A stretch of 64,000 nucleotides of DNA from Lucinisca nassula (Eukaryota; Mollusca; Bivalvia; Lucinida; Lucinidae): NCBI GenBank assembly GCA_963580285.1, contig CAUZLF010000207.1:62001-126000 (forward strand), given 5' to 3'. This document shows positions 1 through 11,759 of this stretch, one piece after another. The notes beneath the pieces are model-generated. The model was not told the origin of the DNA. It was given only the letters and a program-made list of their open reading frames with translations, and made no database searches. The translations under genes and the position numbers were made by a program. Within the stretch, counting starts at the first letter, position 1; each line of letters begins with the position of its first letter.

Positions 1-221
1 TTTGGAGACACTGCTTCCAATTTTGTGGGACCTTTACCCAACACTGAGATGAAATTACATCTCAAGCCCTACCAACCAAAGAAACTGGTAGGGTTAATTT
101 GCATGAACAGTCAGACTCACGCCACTTTGCTTGGGCAGGCTTAGAACTTCTAAGCAGGTTACAACTACTCATGTTAACCCTTGTCCTGCTGTGCCCGGAT
201 ATGCCTTATTTTCCAAACAAT

Positions 222-1213
222 GAAGATCCAGATCAGATGGCTTCTGAAGGATTCCAGGACATTTGCCCCCAAGGACATTTGCCGCCCCCCCCCCCCCCCC
301 CCCCCCCCCCAATGAATTAATCTAAAAATAGACATTTGCCCCCCCCCCCCTACCAGTTGAAAATGCGACCCGGACATTTGCCCCCAAGAGCTTATTTTTG
401 GTATGGACATCTGCCCCCCCAGTGCTTATTTTACAGGTGGGCATTTGCCCCCCACTGCTTATTTCAGAAAAGGACATTTGCCCCCCAGATAGACCAGAGC
501 TAACACAAAGGAGGAAAACAATGTATTTATTGGTTTATTATCACCAGAAATACAAAATGTTAAGCAATAAATTACTCCATCTATATAAATATGAATCCCA
601 TAATAACCTGCTGTTATGGACAACCCCTACCTTAGAAAGCAGTATGGATCCCGATCAGATGCCATATCAGATGGGGATCTATACTGTTTGTCATGCAATT
701 TGTTAAGTTAACAAAAATATACCAAGAATGTGATGGTTAATAGTCAACAATTGGAGATGCTTAATTTATTCAGCAGGATAAGGGTTAAGCAAGTCAGCTA
801 CAGAACCATATATTGAGTTTATGCCTCACTGAGGGTCCAGTGTCAGACGCCTATACTCAAGGGGTTTTTACACTGGATACACTGATGGTTAATTCTTGAA
901 GAAATTGAAATGATCTTGAATGGGCTGTAAAACTTAATTGTAAATTATGTAGCTATATGTAAGTCTGTGTAATGAATATCCTTGTCTATCCAGGTTGGGG
1001 GGCAAATGTCCCTTTCTGAAATAAGCAGTGGGGGGCAATCTTCCACCTGTAAAATAAGCACTGGGGGGCAGATGTCCATACCAAAAATAAGCTCTGGGGG
1101 CAAATGTCCGGGTCGCATTTTCAACTGGGGGGCAAATGTCCATTTTTAGATTAAGTCATTGTGGGGGCAAACGTCCGGAGACCCTTCTGAAGCCATCTGA
1201 TCAGGATCTACAG
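222..1213. repeat. Fold-back element with C/G-tract arms
   Basis: Two inverted arms (about 222-498 and 982-1213) enclose a loop of roughly 480 bp. Both arms carry repeated blocks built on GGACATTTGCCCCC (its complement in the right arm), separated by matching spacers such as GCTTATTTCAGAAA and GCTTATTTTACAGG. The outer ends also match (AGATCAGATGGCTTC and its complement). The left arm is longer because of expanded poly-C runs, near 286-310 and 340-350. The loop (499-981) shows no recognisable gene. Seen directly; the element class is unknown. Confidence 0.75.
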
Positions 1214-1751
1214 TGTTTGCCATTCAGATCGTGAATTTGTTGCAATAAGTTGCATCAAGTAATCTGATTGGTTGATAATCCATAGTGGGTGTGGCAGATT
1301 AAAATATTCAGCAGGACAAGGGTTAAGTCAGTTTCAGCTTTGTGCAGAAGCACCATGCAGCCCGATCTATTTCTCCAAGCCTTGATGCGCAGGGATGCGA
1401 CAGGCGTCTTGACATTTTGTAGAAACAGATTAAGATTGATAAAGAATACAGGTATTATCTGCCAAATCTGTCAACTGTTTGTCAAAGCTAAGTGAATGAC
1501 TCAAATAGACACTTTTGAGAGAGCCCAGCCTTGAAAAAACATGCGTCTGTGGACGTGTCTATGACAATTTTTATGAATGCCACTGTTTCTTTATGCATCC
1601 CAGGATGCAGAATCATTCGTCCCCGAAAAGCCTGATTAGTGCACTTATCATTAATTCTAGAAGAGCAAAATCAATGCGAAAATCATATGAGGTAGGGTAG
1701 GGAAGTCTGTTGTTCAGAAAAGGTGGGAAAACTACTGGGCAGCAAAACATC

Positions 1752-1835
1752 TTACATTGGATAGCAAACTACCTTGGGTAGCGAAATACTTAGGGTAGTG
1801 AAATACTTAGGGTAGTGAAATACTCAGGGTACAAT
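1752..1835 (+). repeat. Short minisatellite, about 18-19 bp unit
   Basis: Four to five imperfect copies of a unit like GGGTAGTGAAATACTTA follow one another. The flanking stretch (1214-2640) otherwise shows only a SINE-head relic and unrecognised sequence. Confidence 0.6.
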
Positions 1836-1867
1836 ACTTCCAGCAAATGAAACGTCTAGCAAGTGTA

Positions 1868-1918
1868 ACCTGGGGCCTCTAGCATCAGAAGCAACTGCAC
1901 CAACCACTGAGCTACCAC
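1868..1918 (-). mobile_element. SINE head relic (tRNA-like)
   Basis: The minus strand reads GTAGCTCAGTGGTTGG and then CTTCTGATGCTAGAGGCCCC, which resembles an A-box followed by an anticodon arm. The same text recurs in better-kept copies at 10560-10650 and 10860-10910. Only the 5' half of the tRNA-like part remains. Confidence 0.5.
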
Positions 1919-2649
1919 TCTCCATCATTGCCTGAACGGATTTCTCCTTCCCAAACACCAATCACCTCTCAGGCTCTGGAATGCCCTACCACCAGTCAAA
2001 ACCAAGAAAAGCACTGAGTCTGAGAAGACACGGGCTAGTTGGGGCACCAACAGACCACAGGAGCTTGAAGTTCTTTCCATAAATAATTCATAATGACCAA
2101 AAACAAAAGTGATAGTAAGCCATTTCGAATGAAATGGCCAGGAGTGCAAGCAGTTTTGCTGCCTCTTTGAAATGCTTCAGCCACACATTCTCGGCAAGTA
2201 CCGACTGTGTATCGTGAAAATATATATCAAATTATAATTCGAGGCATGGATAACTTTTTCTGACACATCAGCATGATAAATTGCAAGGTGCTTAAAAAAA
2301 CATTATGCAATCCCAACCCTAACCCCAATATACTAATCATTATTTCTCTTTCAGGTACGCAGGGATTCTTGATGGGGAACCCCACCTCGTGTAGGACATC
2401 TACCGAGAAGTAATCATCCGGGTGCCCAGCAGGGGGACTCGCTGATGCCCCCTTCGGGGATACCCTCCTGATGAAATCCCGAAGTATGCAAAGTGTAGGC
2501 AACATAGCTAGCCAGAACAGACCATACATATCCGGAACAGGTCACGTGCAGACCAATTCATTGGGCGGGGCAACGGTAATGACCAATTTTGATAGGGATC
2601 TGGATTCAGGAAGACCCTTTAAAAGCCTTTTAGACCGATAGTTCCAAAT

Positions 2650-3820
2650 GAAACTAGATCTGCAGTCAATGGTGTACCATCGCAAATACCCGCTTTTTCT
2701 ATTAATAACACTAATGACTATGTATAATCTAGCCAAAACTACATGTAAGTTAAAAAAAAAGTTGCAAAGAACATTCTAACTGATAAGCAAAGTTTCAAAG
2801 TAACTATTATAGTTTAGAAGATATGGCAAAGTAATACTTTTTGACCTTTGACCTTGGGGTTATGTTCAGGTCCACCTAAAGTATCCCAATTTATCCTACA
2901 TTCCAAGGGCCATCAAATAACCAAGTTTCAGAAGTGTAACTCCAATAGTTTAGGATATATGGCAAAGTCATACTTTTTGACCTTGTGGTCGAGGTCACAC
3001 CAAAAGTAGCCCAACATATTCTATATTCCAAGGGCATCCAATAAGCAAAGTTTCAGAAGTGTAACTCCAATAATTTAGGAGATATGGCAAATCATAATTT
3101 TTGACCTTTGACCTTGGGGTCATGTTGAGGTCAAGGTCACACCAAAAATATCCAAATTTATTCTATATTCCAAGGGCCATCCAATAACCAAAGTTTCAGA
3201 AGTGTAACTCTAATAGTTTAGAAGATATGGCAAAATCATACTTTTTGACCTTTGACCTTGGGTCAAGGTCACACCAAAAGTAACCCGACATATTCTAAAT
3301 TCCAAGGACCATCCAATAAGCAAAGTTTCAGAAGTGTAACTCCAATAGTTTAGGAGATATGGCAAATCATAATTTTTGACCTTTGACCTTGGGGTCATGT
3401 TGAGGTCAAGGTCACAAAAAAGTTGCCCACTGCCATCTACATTCCATCTACTATCCACATGCAAAGTTTCAAAAGTGTAACTTCAGTGGTTGCAGAGGAG
3501 ATCCAATCACAAGAAACGTGATGGACGGACAGACGAACGTTCTCACGAATGGATACTTAAGTGGCTAGGCGTCGGCATATTGACTACTTAAGCAGCAAGG
3601 CACCTAAGAGACAATTTTTGCCACTTAAGTACCAAAATAACGGAATAAAGTCCATTTGGACTCATGAATATATACTTAAGTGTCAAACTGTCCAAATTTT
3701 TTGCCCCCTAAATGTTGTTTCGTTGGTGCGGATGGACAGACGGACGAACTGACGCCGGAGTGAACTGTCGTACGAAAACAAAATACCCGATTTTTCTTTG
3801 AAAAAGCGGGTATAATAAAA
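2650..3820 (+). repeat. Hairpin-bounded element with tandem core
   Basis: The left end contains CTGCAGTCAATGG and CGCAAATACCCGC. The right end is a hairpin (ACCCGATTTTT, then AAAAAGCGGGT) near 3787-3812 followed by TATAATAAA. Between them lie five to six imperfect tandem units of about 125-143 bp (2790-3480). Each contains GTTTCAGAAGTGTAACT, a GATATGGCAAA block and TTTGACCTTTGACC. A GGACGGACAGACGAACG tract precedes the end. The left end resembles that of the element at 9851-10185, so the two are one family with different cores. No coding capacity is seen. Confidence 0.65.
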
Positions 3821-4925
3821 GCGGGATTGCACAACAGCTGGTTAGCCTCATACTTGCATTTCCCAAACCACACAACTTTCCACCACTATGAAGATATGCA
3901 TATGCAAAAACATTATAAGCCTGACCTTATAGACCCTGTACATACATGTAAGACGGCCAACAAGCACACTTAGTGCTTCCTTACACTGCATCACAACCTA
4001 TACATTCCTTGGCTTCTATGGTGTCTTCCTTCACGTAGGATGAGATCATGATATGCATACATGGTGGCCCCAACTGACCCACAAAAGATCTCCTAAGAAT
4101 ATGGCATCCTACGTCGATGACAGCACCACTTTCTCATAAACTAAGAAGGCAAGGAAGGATAAGGAGATTGACCTCCTTTCCACATCCTCCGCGACAGAAG
4201 TCACCCATACTACACTCTGACTAACTAAATTAATCACAAATAATGGGAAAGAAGCAACACACAAAACAATAAAGACACATGGACATTCTCACACAATGCA
4301 AACATGGACCAGTAGTATACGACATTACCAAGATCACCCTCCTAGACTAGCGGCTTAAGATGGCACAATGCATAGGCGTTTTCAGGGTTGTAGAGCACGG
4401 GTACTAGGACATTTTGCAATAGCCGAAATTAGCTGGTCTAATAGTAACCCTTCCTGGCTCACTTTTTGCCGCCGTTCAAAATTCCAAATTTCATGCATTA
4501 TTACCCTTTAAAAAGCATGGTGCCCGAGGATGTTTTCTCTACCAATAATAGGGGTGGGGGTAGAGTCTAATGGATGCCAAACCTGATAATGCATGCAAGC
4601 TTTTTTGCCACAGCCAGAGAAAAGGCAGTGCACTGGCACATTTTGCTGCCGGATTGGCAACGTGTCACCACATTCTAGAGCTCGACCATTGGTCGGTATC
4701 TGCATTCAAAATTCAAAAATCGCCAGCGGACTATTCAGTTTACAGGACAAACGCTTTATATTTGGTGCAATTTGTGCCTCCATGGCATCTTCAGGGGGGA
4801 GGTGGAGGGCCGGATTAACCAGCTTTCCACGTCCTCCGCGAAAGAGGTCACCTCATTCCCCAACAGCTAGCTAATAACTGTCAAATTGGCAGGAGTCAGC
4901 ACATTGGCAGCCTAGGGAAAAGAGC
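3821..4925. other. Unassigned intergenic sequence
   Basis: I recognise no gene or element here. Two short similar stretches occur (about 4170-4215 and 4825-4865, sharing TTTCCAC and CCTCCGCGA), suggesting an old duplication. Confidence 0.4.
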
Positions 4926-6395
4926 GGTACCAATATCTTATCCCAGTCGGCGAACAGGGGATAGCCCCTATGTGCTCTTGGTGCCCGGTTACCTTAAAAA
5001 CAAAATCATCATCACATTGTGCAGTAAGATGGTGAGACAGGTGAAAACCTCGAAAGGGGCAACTTGTAATTTTATAGCAGTTTATAAAAATAGCCATCGG
5101 AAGAGATGGCAAATCCCCCGACCAAAAGCCAATATGGCCATCAGAAGATTGTTCACCAACAGAAAGTGCACCAGAATTAAACCAGCAATATATCACAAAA
5201 GTATTGCAGTTATGGCCATCACAAGATTATACTTCAGGAGAGATAACTAAAAAACCAGGGTACTCAGAACTGTGGTTCTTGCACATGACATGCCTGCTTA
5301 AGCTCATGCATTTCTGTACAAAGTGCCATCAATATGTCTCAAAGGGTGTTGGAGATCACAAGCTGGTCATACTGTTATACTGGAAGGGTAGATAACTCAA
5401 ATATTTATCATAGCACCCAGAATTGTGGTTCTTAGACATGAAGTGCCGTCTCAACTTTGTATACAATTGTGCGAAGTACATGTACCATCAATATATCTCA
5501 AAGGGTATTGGAGTTATGGCCATCAAAAGGTTATATTGTCAGGGGAGATAATTAAAAAACCAGGGCACCCAGATTTGTGGTTCTTGCACGTGACACACCT
5601 GCTTAACCTCATGTACAACTGTACCAAGTACTATCAATATGTCTCAAAGAGCATTGGAGATGTGGCCATCACAAGGTAGTGATTCTATATTATTGGAAGG
5701 GGAAATAACTCAAAAACCATGGCACCAAGAGTTGTGATTCTTGTACATGACACATCGTCTCGGCCTTGTGAACAACTGTGCCAGGTATCATCAATATATC
5801 TTAAAGGTTATTGGAGTTATGGCCATCACAATGTAGTCACTCTATTTTATTGAAAGGGGGAGATAACTAAAAAACCATGGCACCCAGAGTTGGGGTTCTT
5901 GTGCATGACACACCGTCTCGGCTTTGTGAACAACTGTGCTAGGTATCAGCAATATCTCTTAAAGGGTATTGGAGTTATGGCCATCACAAAGTAGTCACTC
6001 TATTTTATTGGAAGGGGAAATAACTCAAAAACCATGGCAGCCAGAGTTGTGGTTCTTGTGCATGACACACCGTCTCGGCCTTGTGAACAACTATGCCAGG
6101 TACCATCAATATATCTCAAAGGGTATTGGAGTTATGGCCATCACAAAGTAGTCATTCTATTTTATTAAAAGGGGAGATAACTAAAAACGTATGGCATCCA
6201 GAGTTCTGGTTCTTGCGTATGACACGGCGTCTCAGCCTTGTGAACAATTGTGCCAAGAACTATCAATGAATCTCAAAGGGTATAGGACTTATGACCATCA
6301 CAAGATTGCGTCTACGGACGGACGGACAGAAGCACGCCAGGCTGATCGCTATATCCCCCGAACCTAATCGGTCAGGGGATAAAAAGCTGTTGTCC
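4926..6395 (+). repeat. Hairpin-bounded element, about 157-bp tandem core
   Basis: Seven or so imperfect direct repeats occupy about 5200-6300. The landmark GGAGTTATGGCCATCA recurs near 5510, 5656, 5813, 5971, 6128 and 6285, a period of 146 and then 157-158 bp. Each unit also carries GGAGATAACT and GTTCTTGTGCATGACAC. The left end has a TATCCCAGTCGGCG / GGGGATAG hairpin-like segment. The right end has GACGGACGGACAG followed by a hairpin (ATCCCCCGAAC, then GGTCAGGGGAT). This is the same overall plan as the element at 2650-3820 with an unrelated unit. Confidence 0.7.
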
Positions 6396-6588
6396 ATTAC
6401 ACAACATGCAGACGCAGGTTTTGTCTCATCAATGCTAGTTCTGAGCATCTTTGCATGACAGTCCTCCATTTTTATTTTACGTCATGTTTACATTGAATAT
6501 TTTGATGTTCATGACATTGCCGTGCATCATTCGCTGTGGTGTTATGGAAGTCAGAGGCTCAATCAGGTAGAAAAAGTTGTTTTATTTA

Positions 6589-8660
6589 AAGACAGTCTGT
6601 AAATTTAAAGACCTTTTAGTCTGTAGATTTAAAGACTGACACAAATAAAATCATGAAAATGGTGTGAAACGGAAAAATCACACTTTGCTTTTTATAGTAA
6701 TTGAATGTTATCTGTGGAATATTTTATTAGGTGCAACTGCAAATTATAATTATAGTTGTCTTTATTTAATTAAATTCCTTCAACCATAATTGAAGAGTTC
6801 TCAGAAAATCAGGTTTGTAAAGAGATACATATGTAAAATGAGCTAAGAAATGAAGGTTGTAACGCTTTTATTATTTTGCCAACATACTGATCACTCCCAT
6901 AGACAGAGAAATTTTCTGACAACTAAAAATTCATGGAAGTTTCTGACAGTAAAATGTCCAAAAACCAAATGATGTCAGTACGAAACTCATCTTATGTTCG
7001 ACCTTTGACAGATAATTCCTCCCGTACTGCCGTGTTTCGCCACATTTGTGGTCTAAGGGAAGGAACTGTGTAACGAACTAGCGGTCGCCAAAGTCGCCAA
7101 ATGCGAAAAGAAAATAAAGCTGGCGCAAATCTGTGTCATTTGGCGAAAACTAGTGGCGAAAAAAAACTATAAAAAAGAAAAAGAAGTCCCATCCCGGTTA
7201 TTGCCGATTTAAGCCGTTTACTGAAACGTGTGTTTTAATTGCTGCACTGTCAATTCAAAGACAAACCATTTGTGTATTTATTACGGTTCAAGTATGACAC
7301 TATTGTTAATCCCTTTTAATTGCCACCATGCGGTGCGTGTCGATAAGGTGTGAAAATATGGTCAAGTTATGTCAATCATAAAATTTAATCCACAATCAAT
7401 GTGAAAATGATTTAATCGCTCCTCAGACAATTAGCTACATCTAACGGTAATAAAAATGGACTTTTCTACGATCTCATGTATGGTTATGTTTTGGCGCCAA
7501 AAAGCAGACGCTGAGCCGGAAAATCGAGCGCGGTTGTTGGTTATTGACACGGAGCTTCTGGGGATAATTCGGAAGCTGTGCAAAGCGCTGGTTTTCTATC
7601 CACCTCTATTTACAACCGTTTAACTATCGAGAAAATATTTTCTACCCTGTTCCTAACGTTTTTTTAATGAAATAGATACACACAATGACATTAAATACGT
7701 GTTGGGGTGCTGGTGTCGGATGACGTCATTTACCAATCCTGTGCAGCTAAATGGTAGCGGTGGTTTGTGCGCGGCGCTTTATATCAATTCAAAAATTACC
7801 GATCGGCTGTTTCCGTATGTCTGGTCTTCGCCGGACATTGCCGGAAAAAAGCATGCAGTCCATGACCTCGGCTATAAGACGGGGCCATTTTTGGGGCTCA
7901 TTTCGGAGGGAAAAATCCTCGTCTTATAGCCGAATTTTTACGGTAATGTGATCATGTGATCAACCAAAATGGCAGCCTCCATGACCTAACAACGCTTACT
8001 TGTTGGAGCAAAAACAAAAGCATTTAAGCAAGGTTTTGTTGCATTTTAGGGAGAGAAGGTAATGCCGCTGGAAGTCGGAAAACTCAAGCTATCTCAATGA
8101 TTTTGGTCTATGGATTTTGCTAAGCTATCTGTCGGCAAGACAGCATAGATGACTGGTTTGACGTGTGACCGTGTTGGTTTGATAAAAAAACCTGGGGTCT
8201 TTAGGCGCACCTACAGCCCATTACACACGTCCATAAAGGCCACAAAAGGACATTCTGTGCATTTAAGCTTCAACCCTTTAAGTGCCAAAGAAAATTGTAG
8301 AGCAGATCTTTTTTATCCATGTTCTGCATTTTGCAAAGAAGTTTCTTCAACTGGCTCAGGTTTTAAGATTTTGGCTCAAAAAAAATTAAATTGGCGAAAG
8401 TGATGGCGAAAGAAAAAAAAATCCTAGCGCGTCACTGTTGTTTTATTTCTTCATTATTTTCTATCGTTAAAACAATATTTATAGACAATAAAATACATGC
8501 AGCCTCCAGCAACTCTTATTTTTTAATGAGATGAAGAATGAGGCTGCGTATGAGAATGTGATTTTTTCCTGTTTCATCATTTTCATGATTTTCATTGTGC
8601 ACTGTTGTGTGAGTCTTTAAATCTACACACTAAAAAGTCTTTAAATTTACAGACAGTCTT
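6589..8660. mobile_element. Non-autonomous DNA transposon with long TIRs, TA TSD
   Basis: Inverted termini of about 100 bp are visible. The left starts AAGACAGTCTGTAAATTTAA at 6589 and the right arm (8555-8660) is its near-perfect complement. TA dinucleotides flank both ends (6587-6588 and 8661-8662), as expected for Tc1/mariner-type TA insertion; other TA-targeting groups are possible. The 1.85-kb interior contains no transposase-like frame. A short internal inverted repeat (CGGCTATAAGACG at 7869-7881, its complement at 7919-7931) looks like the ends of a second small element. Confidence 0.7.
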
Positions 8661-8684
8661 TAATTCCGAATATTGTTCAATTCC

Positions 8685-9744
8685 TATTTGCTTGATGTTA
8701 TTTAAAGGCATTTATTCTTGTTACAGTAAGACACACTGTGTGTTCATAATTGTTTTATTGCCCCCTGTGCTATTCTGTCTGTAGCAGATCAAAGGCTGCC
8801 CTTAATAGGGTGATTACTAGCTCTTGTTGAATCCCCTGCATGAGGTACCTAAGGGGAAAATCAATAATGTACACTCTAGTCAACCTTTAGGAAACTATTG
8901 ATTTGCCCCAAGGTGGTCCCTTACCTGTTGAATACAGAGGGGATCTCTTCATTCAGCACTGAGGGCTACATAATATTATGCAATGGAATGATAGTCCTCA
9001 ATAATCAAGAATAAATGCCTTTAAATGAAATATTGATTTTCTAACGATAAGACAGTGGCTGAAATTGGTGGGCTGTTTGGCACTTATTTCGCAACAACGA
9101 GTGATTGAAAATGTGGTCGTGTAAACAATGCATTCCCTAAGTGTGATTGCCATTGAGATGATCGTGTATTCACTTATGATCTTTTGATGTGACTTTTTCT
9201 AAGTTTCTATCGGTCTATAACGGGAAAATTAAGGGTCAGAATGACTTCTGTTGTGAGGAATGGAAAGACTTAACAAAGCCATGGAAACCTGGCAAAAGCA
9301 GACTTTGCAGTCTTTCAATTCCTCTCAACCTTTATAACTCGTGATACTTTTGAAAGCTATGCCTTTCTATACCAATCAGGCTTTTCTGGAAACCTGTAGA
9401 ATGAACAAACTGCTCCATTTGAGCGTTCATGGCAACAACCTGGAGCACAACAGAAGTCATTTTGACCTCGGACCCATCAATACTAGTATTGATGGGTCTG
9501 AGTTCTGACGCATTATTTTTCCGTTATAGACCCATAGAAACTTAAAAAAAGTCACTTCAAAAGATCATAAGTGAATACATGATCATCTCCATGGCAATCA
9601 CACTTAAGGAATGCATTGTTTGCACGACCACATTTTCAATCACTCGTTGTTGTTGCGGAATACATGCCAAACAGCTCACCAATTTCAGCCACTGTCTTAT
9701 CGTTAGAAAAATCAATATTTTATTTAAATAACATCAAGCAAATG
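8685..9744. repeat. Large fold-back element (nested)
   Basis: The long inverted arms pair 8685-8705 plus 9021-9275 with 9437-9744. For example CTAACGATAAGACAGTGGCT on the left has its complement near 9688-9712, and TTGCTTGATGTTATTTAAA at the left edge has its complement at the right edge. The left arm is interrupted by a separate MITE (8706-9020). The right arm contains a short perfect palindrome at 9471-9498. No protein is encoded. Confidence 0.7.
8706..9020. mobile_element. MITE with TTAA target duplication
   Basis: The termini are AGGCATTTATTCTTG (8706) and its exact complement ending at 9020. The element is flanked on both sides by TTAA (8702-8705 and 9021-9024), and removing it restores the arm of the surrounding fold-back. 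TTAA duplication is typical of piggyBac-type insertion; the class is an inference from the duplication only. The length is 315 bp with no coding frame. Confidence 0.7.
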
Positions 9745-9850
9745 GGAATAAAAAAATATTCAGAATTATCACTTCACTATTTATCTAATTTGGTCGGCAA
9801 AATTTAGAGAAAATCGTAAATAATTACAACGACTTTAACTTGTTTAACTA

Positions 9851-10185
9851 GAGCGTGCAGTCGATGGCAAGCCATCGCAAATCCCCACGTTTTCTCCACA
9901 GTAGCCAAGTACCAGATAACATATTTCTCATGTATATATATTTCCTGCCATAAAACACAAACAAAAAATAAAAAAATTTGACCTTTTGACCCCTCCCCAG
10001 GGCCCCTGGGGGCGGGGACAAAAAAAAATGTGCTCTTGCGCAAGCCATTCATGTAAGCAACTCGCATACCAAATTTGGTTGAATTCCGGCTAACGGTTTA
10101 GGAGGAGATAGCCGGACAGACAGACGGACGGACGGAGGCGATAACAATATCCCCACTTTTCGTTGAAAAACGTGGGGATAACTAG
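9851..10185 (+). repeat. Short hairpin-ended element
   Basis: The left end carries GTGCAGTCGATGG and CGCAAATCCCCACG, close to the start of the 2650-3820 element. The right end is a hairpin (ATCCCCACTTTTCG, then AAAAACGTGGGGAT) followed by AACTAG. A GACAGACGGACGGACGG tract lies just inside the right end. The tandem core seen in its relatives is absent. Confidence 0.6.
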
Positions 10186-10324
10186 GAATTAACGTTGGCG
10201 ACTATATTAGATAATCACGTGATCCCCCACCCCCGAGCTTAAAATCTCGCTTGGAAACGAGAGCGTGATTTAATAATGCAGATATCGTGAATGGCTCCGA
10301 AACAGTGCTTGAATACCTGGCAAT

Positions 10325-10650
10325 TTCTTCTTCTTCCGGTTTCGCCTTAACCCCCGGAGGGGACACAGACGGTGTATTACATACACTCCAGTTTTGCAGG
10401 ATGAAAGCCTACACAGTAATCATGTAATTACGGTAGGGTTCTTTAACCTGCACAGGGGATGGTTCTCCCTGCACAGGGGGCCTCCAGTTAACGTCCCGAT
10501 CCGAAGGACGGTGCACTTTATGACATCATCCCTGCAAATGATGCCAATGGAGCGTGTTCGGACACCGGAATTTTCACACCGCTGCCGGGGATCGAACCCG
10601 GGACCTCTAGCATCAGAGGCAAGTGCACTAACCACTGAGCTATCTTTGAA
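10325..10650 (-). mobile_element. tRNA-derived SINE
   Basis: The tRNA-like head is on the minus strand near 10650-10570: ATAGCTCAGTGGTTAGTGC (A-box region), CCTCTGATGCTAGAGG (anticodon stem-loop) and GGTTCGATCCCCGG (B-box). The body continues to the left with GTCCTTCGGATCGGGACG and a GGGTTAAGGCGAAACC tail region. It is not a functional tRNA gene, because the acceptor stem does not close and the SINE body follows directly. Partial copies of the same head lie at 10860-10910 and 1868-1918. Confidence 0.7.
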
Positions 10651-10859
10651 ATTGCTTCAAGAGCTTTTGTATTTGGTCATTTTACTTTTATTATTATTAC
10701 TTGTACAGTTATATATCTTGTCTGTAAAATAGCCCTGGTGGCTAGTGTTGTATGTGTTTAACTATGAATACCGACTCTAAATAAAGTTTCTTGTATCTTG
10801 TATTTTCAGTACGTTTGATGGACTAAACTTCAAGCGCCTATGGACAGACCGTTGCCGGA

Positions 10860-10910
10860 TATCGAACCGGGGCCTCTAGCATCAGAGCCTTACCACTGAG
10901 CTATCACCCA
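10860..10910 (-). mobile_element. SINE head fragment
   Basis: The minus strand reads GATAGCTCAGTGGTAAGG, then CTCTGATGCTAGAGGCCCCG and GGTTCGATATCCGGC. The A-box and B-box order matches the SINE at 10325-10650, but the body is missing. Confidence 0.55.
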
Positions 10911-11135
10911 GAAAACTGACGAGTGTAATTTTTCTCTGACAAAGAAATTATTAGAAAACAAAATGAGTTGACATACGTTAACCTGTTATTTTTGGTCGGA
11001 AGACTGCTGCTCTGCAGTTGCAGTTATCCAATTTACGGTCGAGTTTGTTTTAGATGAACGGTATATGGGGAACCAAGACAGTTCGCCGACAGGAGACAAC
11101 TCAACGACACGGTTTTTGGAGACAATTCACCGACG

Positions 11136-11459
11136 CAAAGGATGCAGCTTCAGTTCTCGCGAGTCCTATCAGGCCCATTCTTGGAAAGGACTGTATATGC
11201 CCAGTTGGAAGAATACCTTGCTAGGAAAAGCTTCTGTTCCAGTCAGGTTTTAGAGGCAACTCTCAACAGCCGTTTCCAAGACTTTTTTTACACAACAGTA
11301 CACTCACGGACCTTGAATTACCAACTTCACACCTCTTATTCTTTTAAACCAAAGTTACAACCAAAACATTTCTCTATTAGTTCGGGAGAATGTTTTGATC
11401 GATAAAAAGAATCAAAATATGCCGGATAGGACTCGCGAGAACTGATGCTGCATCCTATG
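11136..11459. repeat. Inverted-repeat element
   Basis: The left arm at about 11136-11168 (GGATGCAGCTTCAGTTCTCG, CGAGTCCTATC) is the near-perfect complement of 11424-11459. The enclosed 255 bp shows no gene. Confidence 0.6.
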
Positions 11460-11759
11460 CTAAACAAGTAGGAAAATTATCTGTGAGCGTGGCTAGATGG
11501 GATGACGATATGTAATGCAAATTCTGCAACATGCGAAATCGCTTATCGGGACCCGAATTTTAGGGCGAATAGACCTACTCCGGCAAATGCAAAATTTGTA
11601 ACCTTTACAAATTTGGCTTTCAGTCTATTATAACTTAAACGTGATCAACATATTTAGAAAATCCTGAAATTTAGAAGAAAAAAAAAAAACAATATCTACA
11701 TGGGTTTTGGAGACATGACGGCTAAAATTTGGATATTTCCAAATATTGTCATAGGAGAG

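Noticed and set aside
99..410. Reading frames giving poly-proline or poly-glycine proteins
   Set aside because: They are produced by the poly-C run and its complement. There is no domain, and they lie in a fold-back element.
2460..2500. CTGATGA followed by CGAAG, a possible hammerhead
   Set aside because: Only a few bases separate the two core pieces, so no stem II can form, and there is no matching stem I or III.
2227..2529. 100-codon minus-strand frame (VSPKGASASPPAGHPDDYF..)
   Set aside because: No recognisable domain, no supporting context, and a length expected by chance.
5200..6300. CRISPR-like array
   Set aside because: The whole 157-bp unit repeats imperfectly, with no short repeat and unique-spacer alternation, and the setting is eukaryotic.
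10560..10650. Apparent tRNA gene on the minus strand
   Set aside because: It has A- and B-box-like text, but the acceptor stem does not close and a SINE body follows. The same applies at 42890-42960, 43860-43909, 44290-44366, 54156-54230 and 56128-56200.
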